Assembly (NCBI GenBank): GCA_015709675.1
Contig: CP054182.1
Span: 1,653,448 to 1,717,447 of the forward strand
Source: Ignavibacteriales bacterium
GTDB taxonomy: Bacteria; Bacteroidota; Ignavibacteria; Ignavibacteriales; Ignavibacteriaceae
Length of the DNA stretch: 64,000 nucleotides
Direction: 5' to 3'
In this document: one piece after another, positions 55,601 to 61,359 of the stretch
Layout: every line of letters begins with the position of its first letter
Position numbering within the stretch: the first letter of the stretch is position 1
The notes under the pieces: generated by a model
What the model was told of the DNA's origin: nothing
The model's database searches: none
The model's input: only the letters and a program-made list of their open reading frames with translations
Translations under genes and position numbers: made by a program

Positions 55601-58600
55601 TTTCACCAAACGGGGGAGAATCGCTAAACTCCGGATCTCAGTACACAATTAACTGGAATTCCCAGAGTATTGAAAAAGTAAAAATCGAGTTCACTTCTAA
55701 TAATGGAGCATCATGGAGTTTTGTTGATTCTGTGACCAGCAGCGGCCAGTATCTCTGGACCGTTCCGGCAGTAAGTTCTGTTCTCTGCAAGATCAGAGTA
55801 AGTGATCTGACTGACGGATTCCCCGTGGATGTCTCAGATGAAGTATTCTCTGTTTCTACGGCCGCTCCTCAGAGCATTGCTGTTACATCACCGAACGGCG
55901 GAGAAGTTCTCTCCTCTGGTGCAAACCGACTGATAAGCTGGACCAGCAGCGGAATTGATTTTGTTCAGTTAGAATATACAACTAACAACGGTGTTGACTG
56001 GACAACGATCACCGCAAGCACTGAGAGTGACGGTGCTTATTTGTGGAGTCCTGTGCCTTCAGTTGTAACGAATAACGCACGCATCAGAATTTCTGACGCA
56101 GCGGATGGTTCGCCTGAAGATCTCAGTGATGCAGTATTCAGCATTGCTCCTGACCCGGCTGTTGAAGTTCTCTATCCTGACGGCGGTGAAACTTTCCTGT
56201 CCGGATCAGTGCAGAATATTTTATGGAGTTCATCAAATCTTGATAATGTTAAGATTGAGTTCACCACCAACAACGGTTCAAGCTGGACGGTCATTGCGGC
56301 AACCACACCATCAACCGGTACCTACGCATGGACCGTACCGAATGTAAATTCACTGCTCTGTAAGATCCGCATCAGCGATCCTGCAGACGGCGAACCGTTT
56401 GATATATCTAACGGCAGCTTTACGATAAGCAATGTTCCGGTTCAGACGGTAAGAGTAAGTTCACCAAACGGCGGTGAAACTGTTACATCAGGCATTCCAT
56501 ACGAGATTACCTGGAATAACAGTGGACTTGACAGCGTAAAGATTGAGTACACCACAAACAACGGCCAGACCTGGTCAACCATCGTGAGCGGTACTCAGCC
56601 GGACGGTTCATACTTCTGGACAACTGTTCCTGCAATCAACTCATCAAACGCAAAGATCAGAGTATCTGACGCGTTTGACGGAACTCCGGTTGACGAAAGT
56701 GATGAGGTATTCACCATCAGAACAGAGCCTACCCTGACCCTTACTGCTCCGAACGGAGGAGACAGCATTCTTGCCGGGTCAGTATATACCATCACCTGGT
56801 CAACACTGCTTAATAGAAACATTGAATCTGTTACCGCGGTAAAGCTTGAGTTCTCAACTGATGCAGGCTTGACCTGGAGTCAGATAGCCGCTTCTGCTCC
56901 GAACACGGGCAGCTATAGCTGGAATCCGGTGCCGAATGTATCAAGCACCACCTGCCGGATCAAGATCAGCGATGCACAGGACGGAGTTCCTGCGGATATG
57001 TCTGATAACAACTTTACGGTGTATAACGTCTCCCTTCAGACCATAACGGTTAATACACCCAACGGCGGAGAAATTATCCAGCCGGGCAGCACATTCAATA
57101 TTACCTGGTCGAGCAGCGGAATTGCAAATGTAACAATCGAGCTGACCACCAATAATGGTCTCACCTGGTCATCCATCGTGAGCAATACCCCAAGTGACGG
57201 ACTGCATCAGTGGGTTCCTGCTTCAGGTATTTCCTCAACAAACTGCAAGATCCGTATATATGACGCGTCTGATAATACACCGGTTGATGAAAGTAACGCG
57301 GCATTTACCATTATCTCTGCACCGGCAGTATCAGTTCTTTCACCTAACGGCGGAGAGCAATACAGCGCGGGATCAAGCCAGCTGATTACCTGGAACTCTC
57401 AGGGCATTGAAAAGGTGAAGATTGAATTCACCTCCAACAACGGTGCATCCTGGACCTTTGTGGATTCTGTTACCAGCAATGGCCAGTATCTCTGGACCGT
57501 GTCATCCGTAACTTCGTCACTTTGCAAAATCAGAATAAGCGATCTGACAAACGGATTCCCGGTTGATGAATCAGACGAGGTATTCTCCATCGCTACCTCA
57601 TCACCGCAGAGCGTTACGGTAACATCTCCAAACGGTGGTGAGACCTATGCTTCCGGTTCAAATCAATTTATCGCATGGACCAGTTCCGGAGTTGATTCCG
57701 TAAAGATTGAATATACAACCAATAACGGAGTAGACTGGACAACCATTTCAGCAGGAACCGAAAGTGACGGCTCCTACCTCTGGACCCCGGTGCCGTCTGT
57801 TCAGACTAACAACGCGAAGATCAGAATTTCTGATAAATCAGACGGCGCTCCTTCTGATGAAAGTGATGCTGTCTTTAGTATAGCCCCGAATCCGTTTGTA
57901 ACCGTCACCGCGCCGAATGGTGCTGAATCACTTATAGGCGGAAGTGATTATATCATCAGATGGACATCCGGTAATCTTGCAAATGTGAGAATTGAGTTTA
58001 CTTCTGATAACGGAGCTTCCTGGAATACTGTTATCGCATCAACCGCCTCTACCGGCAGTTATGTCTGGACAGTGCCAAATGTGACCTCTGAACTCTGTAA
58101 AATCAGGATAAGCGATCCGGCAGACGGTGAACCCCAGGATATATCTGACAATATGTTCAGTATATCAGTAACATCACCGCAGACAATTACGGTAACCGCG
58201 CCCGATGGCGGTGAATCATTCCCGACCGGCTCAAGTCAGGTTATTACCTGGACGAGCACCGGTGTAAGCAATGTGGAGATTGAATACACTACCAATAACG
58301 GTGTAAGCTGGACAACTATTACCGCTTCTACCGAAAGTGACGGATACTACGTATGGAACTCAATTCCTGCTGTTACTTCGAATAACTGCAAAATCCGTAT
58401 ATCCGATGCCGCAGACGGAACTCCATCCGATGAGAGTGATGCGGTCTTCAGTATTGCGCCGGAACCAGCCATCACCGTCTTCACGCCAAATGGCGGTGAA
58501 TTATGGTCGTTCGGTACATCGCAGGCTATTACCTGGTCGTCTGAGAATCTTGAGAAAGTGAAGATTGAATTCACCACCAATAACGGATTCACCTGGACGA

Positions 58601-60735
58601 CAATCGTTGACAGCTTAGCTTCGACAGGCACCTATAGCTGGAGTATTCCGAATCTGAATTCATCACTCTGCCGTGTCAGAATCAGTGATTATGCGGACGG
58701 TGTACCTTTTGATATATCAAACAATAACTTTACGCTCACTAATCAGATTCAGCAGACGCTTACGGTTACCTCACCAAACGGCGGTGAAAGCTTTGAGTCC
58801 ACCTCATCGCAGAGTATAACCTGGCTGAGCGCTGCAGTGAATAAAGTAAAAATCGAATATACCACCAATAACGGCCTGACGTGGCTGGTGATAGTTGACA
58901 GTACTGAGAGCGACGGACTTTATGAATGGAATCCGCTGCCTTCTGTAACTTCAACCCTCTGCAAAGTAAGAATCAGTGATCTTGCTGACGGTTCGCCAGT
59001 TGATGAAAGTGATGCTGCTTTCTCTATTACTCCGGTTAAGTCAATTACCGTAACATATCCTAACGGCGGTGAAAACCTTATTGCCGGAACGCTCTATAAT
59101 ATTACCTGGACTTCGCAGGGTGTCAGCAATGTGCGCATCGAATACCGTATAGGCAATACCGGTGATTATGAAGCGATTGTTGAAAGCACGCCAAGTGACG
59201 GAAGTTATGAATGGAGTCCGTCTATACCGGCATCGTTCTATAAACTGCGCATCAGCAATGCAGAAGGTACCATTCCTTCAGATGAGTCAAACGGTACATT
59301 CACTGTCCTTGATGAACCGTCAATTAATCTTCTGACTCCTGACGGCGGACAGTCACTGATTGCCGGTGAGCAGTATAATATAACGTGGATATCAGAAGGC
59401 CTCAGTAATGTTAGCATCGAACTAACTACCAATAACGGTGCATCATGGACTGTTATCGTTGACAGCACCGAGAGTGATGGTATATACACATGGACGGTAG
59501 ATACCGTTAACTCGGCACTGTGTAAAATCAGAATAAGTGATGAAGCAGACGGCCTGCCTGCTGACCAGTCAGCAGCGGTATTCCAGATTTCACCTGCTAT
59601 AACACAAAGTGTAACAGTGACCTATCCAAACGGCGGTGAAGCGCTGCCGGCGGGAAGTGCCGCGAATATTACCTGGATCAGCACCGGTATTGATTCTGTT
59701 AAGATAGAATACTCAACCAATAACGGCCAGAACTGGATTACCGTCAGTTCAGGAGTCTCAGCCAGCGGTATCTATAGCTGGAATCCTGTGCCTGCAACCA
59801 TTTCTGGTAACTGCCTTATCAGAATCAGCGATAAGAATGACGGATTCCCGTTTGATATGAGTGACGGTGTGTTTAGCATTACTTCCGAGTCAGCAATCAG
59901 AGTACTTTCGCCGAACGGAGGAAATAACTTCCTTGCCGGAACCTCACAGCAGGTTCGCTGGACTTCACAGAATGTGACTAATGTGGATCTCCACTATACC
60001 ACGAATAACGGCGCCTCATGGGATACGATCAGAACCGGCATCCCGAGTTCAGGTGTATATATCTGGAGCATTCCTGCCGGACTGAATACCGAGCAGGGCA
60101 GAGTTCGCGTCCGTGATGCTGCAGACGGCAGCCCGTTTGACGAATCCGACTCGAACTTTACGATTGCTTCTGATCCGTATATCAGGGTAACATTCCCGAA
60201 TGGCGGGGAGTTTATCGTCTCTGATACGGTTATTACGTGGATATCCGTTGGAGTGCAGAATGTTAACATTGAGTATTCGCTGGATAACGGCGTAACCGGA
60301 TGGAATACAATTGTGGCCAATACCCCATCAACCGGCGCTTACCGCTGGACATATATTGGCCAGCTTTCTGCCAATGCTCGAATAAGGATTACTTCAACGG
60401 CTGATGCTTCTATCAGTGATATGAATGATGCTCCTTTTAATATCGGATTTGACTACGGCAGACCGGTTATCCTGAATTCAGCAAGCGAAGTCTGGAATCA
60501 GAATGAATCATATAATCTGCGCTGGATGTCTGAAACCGCCGGCGCGGTGAAGATTGAATACTCATCCGATAACGGAATGAACTGGAATGTTCTTGCTGAA
60601 CGCTATGACTCCAAGTCAGGCGAGAACAGCTTTGCAGCAGAGCACCGTTCGTTCAGCAGCAGGCGCGTTCTCTTCAGGATTACCAATCTTGAAAGAGGCC
60701 TTACATCAGTTAGTCCGCCTGTTGAGTTAAAATAG
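46684..60735 (+). CDS. Giant repeat lipoprotein of about 48 Ig-like (Kre9/KNH-type) domains
   Basis: A single uninterrupted ORF of 4,683 residues. A lipoprotein signal (LSISC, Cys18) is followed by a short Gly/Thr linker and about 48 repeats of 90-110 residues. Each repeat has SPNGGE, ITW, VKIEYTTNNG..W, SDG.Y.W and KIRISDA.DG.P.DESD. This pattern matches the Ser-Thr-rich Kre9/KNH-type beta-sandwich. Domains of residues 933-3828 form five super-repeats of six domains (DNA periods 1,740, 1,737, 1,737, 1,737 and 1,737). Many domains keep one Cys at the same strand position. Three positions carry charged inserts (domains 4 and 7, and a shorter one in each B-type domain). The last domain is divergent and may be a cap. 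No T9SS domain is present, so export to the surface probably uses the lipoprotein route. A stalk or adhesin role is inferred. Confidence 0.9.
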   Translation: MIKRFLVIVLMMVLSISCNEDTTVGPETPGGGTTVSIILLAPAGGESYKAGESRPIRWTSNTTNNIKIEFSSDGGTTFQTIAASVANLGIYNWTVPNTPSAICLIRVSDASNASVNDVTDNFFSIVTNVQKTLTLIRPNGGDTLIAGSSYQVQWTSANVANVSLSWSSDNGVSWNVIANSYPADSAKYTWSPVPNIISSDCRFKITETGTDTVADVSENRFTIRNSQAVTVLSPNSGETLIKGSSHIISWTATDISSVKIEYSTNDGSTWSTITASTTNDGSFDWNPIPNISTDQARIRISDAADGTPFDLSDGPFSIADQPSISVLTPGNGETLTAGSRVSITWSSTGKSSRGEDEVRVNKQGNQSLVNNVSIAYSTNNGVSWISIVSSIPNTGSYSWDPVPNTVTSTGKIRVRDVSDSTVFGLSPGSFSIVPAPVKSVTVLTPNGGEVWGAGTDQFITWNSSNITYVRIELSTNGGQSWSTLASNIEASNGSYAWLGIPSTPSQNCKIRISESPVASVTDQSDNAFTIAPQQYITLTAPDGGEVLTTGGSSNITWVSENIENVKLEYTTNNGFTWSVITNSTESDGFFTWTPVPEVFSTNCRVRISDASDGVPSDVSNGIFSILAEPEIKVTAPNGGERIQSGSVYEIKWVTSTPGGSARSSRRNTVKENDNPGVQNVRIEFSTDGGAVWSNITASVPNNGVYIWNPVPNISSALCKIRISDAADGYPTDQSDSAFVVFNQSVQQITITAPNGGEQLTAGGVTGISWTSTGVSAVNIEFTTNNGVNWSSVAANIPSTGFYSWNPVPVVSSNNCRIRISDAVDSIPSVTSASTFTILPQPTVSVLSPAGGEVLYSGTTHTIRWTSEGLPKVKLELTTNNGSAWTVITDSTESDGSYEWTVPSLASSLCKIRVSAPQGGIPSSVSNAVFTITNTLPQSIQVVKPNGGETFYAGVPNQITWNSSGVDTVKIEYSTNNGVNWLTVVNKTASSGSYIWSNLPALTSANAKIRISDAADATPSDESDAVFTIAVEPQLQVTSPNGGESILAGSAYAITWSTILSKSAETITAVNIEFSTDAGLNWSQLAQSVPNTGTYSWNPVPNISSTTCRIKISDAADGVPADMSDSNFTVYNVSLQSITVTAPNGGEVLQPGSSFNITWNSSGISFVNIELTTNNGLNWSTIAANTESDGFFQWVPASTIASTNCKVRIYDAVDSLPVDESNATFTILQSPTVTVLSPNGGEQLTAGAPYLIQWNSQNIGAVKIAFSSNNGATWNSIIDSTESDGQYIWTVPNVSSALCKIRISNQTDGFPQDESDNSFSITTASPQSITVTSPNGGENYSAGSAQVINWTSSGVDSVKIEYTTNNGVNWTVIAGSTESDGSYLWSPLPSVTSANMKVRISDASDGVPSDESDAVFSIAPDPVIAVLSPNGSEIWRTGSVENITWNSSNLDSVRIEFTTNNGATWTLIAAKAPSSGIYQWTIPNLNSQLCKVRISDPADGVPSDISDDNFIITSAVLQSISVTKPNGSEIITSGVPYEITWNNSGLDSVKIEYTTNNGQTWSTIVSGTQPDGSYFWTTVPAINSSNAKIRVSDAFDGTPVDESDAVFTIRTEPTLTLTAPNGGDSILAGSVYTITWSTLLNRNIESVTAVKLEFSTDAGLTWSQIAASAPNTGSYSWNPVPNVSSTTCRIKISDAQDGVPADMSDNNFTVYNVSLQTITVNTPNGGEIIQPGSTFNITWSSSGIANVTIELTTNNGLTWSSIVSNTPSDGLHPWTPASGISSTNCKIRIYDAADSIPSDASNAAFTIISSPALNILSPNGGEVYTSGSQQTVTWTSQNVANVKIEFTSNNGATWDEVIASTPSDGVHQWTVPAGISSVLCKIRVTDAVNGSPSDVSEEVFTVVPAQSVTVTSPNGGETLITGTNQVITWTSTEIDFVKIEYTTNNGVNWTAISASTESDGSYLWSPVPSVITTNAKIRISDASDGTPADQSDAVFSISADPVVEVISPNGGETLLTGAVQNILWSSSNLDNVKIEFTTNNGSSWTVIAATTPSTGTYAWTVPNVNSLLCKVRISDPADGEPFDISNGSFTISNVPVQTVRVSSPNGGETVTSGIPYEITWNNSGLDSVKIEYSTNNGQTWSTIVSGTQPDGSYFWTTVPTINSSNAKIRVSDAFDGTPVDESDAVFSITTEPTLQLTAPNGGESISAGSVYTITWTTLLSRMTENVTAVKLEFSTDAGLTWSQIAASVPNTGSYSWNPVPNVSSTACRIKISDAVDGSPADMSDNNFTVYNVAQQSVTVTAPNGGEIIQPGSTYNITWSSSGISSVGIQLTTNNGLTWSTIISSTESDGFYQWVPASSIASTNCKVRIYDATDSLPVDESNASFTILASPAVTVLTPNGGEALNSGSQYAITWNSQSIEKVKIEFTSNNGASWTFIDSVTSNGQYLWTVPAVTSVLCKIRVSDLANGFPQDVSDEVFSVTTAAPQSIAITSPNGGEVLASGANRLISWTSSGVDFVEIEYTTNNGVDWNTITAITESDGAYLWSPVPSVVTNNARIRISDAADGTPEDLSDAVFSIAPDPVVEVISPNGGETLLTGAVQNILWSSSNLDNVKIEFTTNNGSSWTVIAATTPSTGTYAWTIPNVNSLLCKIRISDPADGEPFDISNATFTISNVPVQTVRVSSPNGGETVTSGIPYEITWNNSGLDSVKIEYTTNNGQTWSTIVSGTQPDGSYFWTNVPATNSSNAKIRISDAADGTPTDESDAVFTIRTEPTLTLTAPNGGDSILAGSVYTITWSTALSRMTESVTAVKLEFSTNSGLTWSQITNSAPNTGSYSWNPVPNVSSTTCRIKISDAEDGTPADMSDNNFTVYNAVQQSVTVTAPNGGEIIQPGSTFNITWSGSNISNVAIQLTTNNGLNWSTIVSSTESDGFYQWVPASNIASTNCKIRIYDATDSLPVDESDASFTILSSPAVTVISPNGGESLNSGSQYTINWNSQSIEKVKIEFTSNNGASWSFVDSVTSSGQYLWTVPAVSSVLCKIRVSDLTDGFPVDVSDEVFSVSTAAPQSIAVTSPNGGEVLSSGANRLISWTSSGIDFVQLEYTTNNGVDWTTITASTESDGAYLWSPVPSVVTNNARIRISDAADGSPEDLSDAVFSIAPDPAVEVLYPDGGETFLSGSVQNILWSSSNLDNVKIEFTTNNGSSWTVIAATTPSTGTYAWTVPNVNSLLCKIRISDPADGEPFDISNGSFTISNVPVQTVRVSSPNGGETVTSGIPYEITWNNSGLDSVKIEYTTNNGQTWSTIVSGTQPDGSYFWTTVPAINSSNAKIRVSDAFDGTPVDESDEVFTIRTEPTLTLTAPNGGDSILAGSVYTITWSTLLNRNIESVTAVKLEFSTDAGLTWSQIAASAPNTGSYSWNPVPNVSSTTCRIKISDAQDGVPADMSDNNFTVYNVSLQTITVNTPNGGEIIQPGSTFNITWSSSGIANVTIELTTNNGLTWSSIVSNTPSDGLHQWVPASGISSTNCKIRIYDASDNTPVDESNAAFTIISAPAVSVLSPNGGEQYSAGSSQLITWNSQGIEKVKIEFTSNNGASWTFVDSVTSNGQYLWTVSSVTSSLCKIRISDLTNGFPVDESDEVFSIATSSPQSVTVTSPNGGETYASGSNQFIAWTSSGVDSVKIEYTTNNGVDWTTISAGTESDGSYLWTPVPSVQTNNAKIRISDKSDGAPSDESDAVFSIAPNPFVTVTAPNGAESLIGGSDYIIRWTSGNLANVRIEFTSDNGASWNTVIASTASTGSYVWTVPNVTSELCKIRISDPADGEPQDISDNMFSISVTSPQTITVTAPDGGESFPTGSSQVITWTSTGVSNVEIEYTTNNGVSWTTITASTESDGYYVWNSIPAVTSNNCKIRISDAADGTPSDESDAVFSIAPEPAITVFTPNGGELWSFGTSQAITWSSENLEKVKIEFTTNNGFTWTTIVDSLASTGTYSWSIPNLNSSLCRVRISDYADGVPFDISNNNFTLTNQIQQTLTVTSPNGGESFESTSSQSITWLSAAVNKVKIEYTTNNGLTWLVIVDSTESDGLYEWNPLPSVTSTLCKVRISDLADGSPVDESDAAFSITPVKSITVTYPNGGENLIAGTLYNITWTSQGVSNVRIEYRIGNTGDYEAIVESTPSDGSYEWSPSIPASFYKLRISNAEGTIPSDESNGTFTVLDEPSINLLTPDGGQSLIAGEQYNITWISEGLSNVSIELTTNNGASWTVIVDSTESDGIYTWTVDTVNSALCKIRISDEADGLPADQSAAVFQISPAITQSVTVTYPNGGEALPAGSAANITWISTGIDSVKIEYSTNNGQNWITVSSGVSASGIYSWNPVPATISGNCLIRISDKNDGFPFDMSDGVFSITSESAIRVLSPNGGNNFLAGTSQQVRWTSQNVTNVDLHYTTNNGASWDTIRTGIPSSGVYIWSIPAGLNTEQGRVRVRDAADGSPFDESDSNFTIASDPYIRVTFPNGGEFIVSDTVITWISVGVQNVNIEYSLDNGVTGWNTIVANTPSTGAYRWTYIGQLSANARIRITSTADASISDMNDAPFNIGFDYGRPVILNSASEVWNQNESYNLRWMSETAGAVKIEYSSDNGMNWNVLAERYDSKSGENSFAAEHRSFSSRRVLFRITNLERGLTSVSPPVELK
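46771..46779 (+). repeat. Homopolymeric G9 tract inside the giant lipoprotein gene
   Basis: Nine G follow five C directly (46766-46779) and encode Gly30-Gly32, twelve residues after the lipobox Cys. Loss or gain of one base would shift the frame at the very start of a 14-kb gene. Such tracts are typical sites of slipped-strand switching. Confidence 0.6.
49480..58167 (+). repeat. Five tandem six-domain super-repeats within the giant gene
   Basis: Units start at 49480, 51220, 52957, 54694 and 56431 and end at 58167. They are 1,740 bp and then four times 1,737 bp. In each unit the six domains appear in the same order: WNNSGLD-type; B-type with a short insert before VKLEF; IIQPGS-type; a SPAVTVL-type ending in DVSDEVF or similar; VTSPNGG-type; and a DP-x-V type ending in SNGSFTI or similar. 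Similarity between matching domains of different units is far higher than between neighbours. Confidence 0.9.
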
Positions 60736-60745
60736 CCCGGCACTT

Positions 60746-60777
60746 AAAAAAGGGAAGACAAAGTCTTCCCTTTTTTT
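60746..60777 (+). terminator. Strong Rho-independent terminator, symmetrical
   Basis: A perfect 14-bp stem (60746-60759 with 60763-60776) around a three-base loop has an A tract before and a T tract after. It ends the giant lipoprotein transcript. Confidence 0.95.
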
Positions 60778-60830
60778 ATTCAGAATGAGCATTCAGATTT
60801 GGATATGGTGAAAGAAAGAAGAGGAAATAG

Positions 60831-61250
60831 ATGAAAATACACACCGAGATACTTTCCGTTAAGTCAAAAGGGGAGACACAGCTGACAGATATTACATCCG
60901 GGGTACGGCAGATTTTACAGAAGTCCGGCCTGAGGGAAGGCATCATTACGGTAAGTGTGAAGGGCTCCACGGCGGGCATTACCTCCATTGAATATGAACC
61001 AGGACTGCTTAAGGATTACCCGGAATTCTGGGAAAAGATTGTACCTGAGAAAAACCGGTACCACCATGACGATACCTGGCATGACGGCAACGGACACAGT
61101 CATGTAAGGGCATCGCTTCAGGGATCATCCTTTCAGACGTCTGTGATCAATGGTGAACTCTTCACGGGAACCTGGCAGCAGATTGTTTTGGTTGACTTTG
61201 ATAACCGGCCGCGGCAACGAGAAATTGCAGTGACCCTCATCGGTGAGTGA
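60831..61250 (+). CDS. yjbQ: YjbQ family protein (UPF0047)
   Basis: The 139-residue protein matches the YjbQ/UPF0047 family. It has the DITSGVRQIL opening, a strand with ITVSVKGSTAGITSIEYEPG, YHHDDTWHDGNGHSHVRASL with clustered His, the GTWQQIVLVDFDNRPR block and the C-terminal REIAVTLIGE. E. coli YjbQ is known to bind metal and has weak thiamine-phosphate-synthase activity, but the physiological reaction is unsettled. It starts about 95 bases after the giant gene and is separated from it by a terminator, so it has its own promoter. Confidence 0.95.
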   Translation: MKIHTEILSVKSKGETQLTDITSGVRQILQKSGLREGIITVSVKGSTAGITSIEYEPGLLKDYPEFWEKIVPEKNRYHHDDTWHDGNGHSHVRASLQGSSFQTSVINGELFTGTWQQIVLVDFDNRPRQREIAVTLIGE

Positions 61251-61359
61251 TGAATAGAAGGGAAATTAACTTGAAAAAATTATCCTCTATGGGTAACTTA
61301 GAGGTCATTTTAGAAAATATGTACAATCCCCCTGAGGGTTTAATAGTAAAGGACAAACG

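Noticed and set aside
48249-60320. Many minus-strand and shifted ORFs inside the giant repeat gene
   Set aside because: They recur at the repeat period and are shadows of the repeated plus-strand coding sequence.
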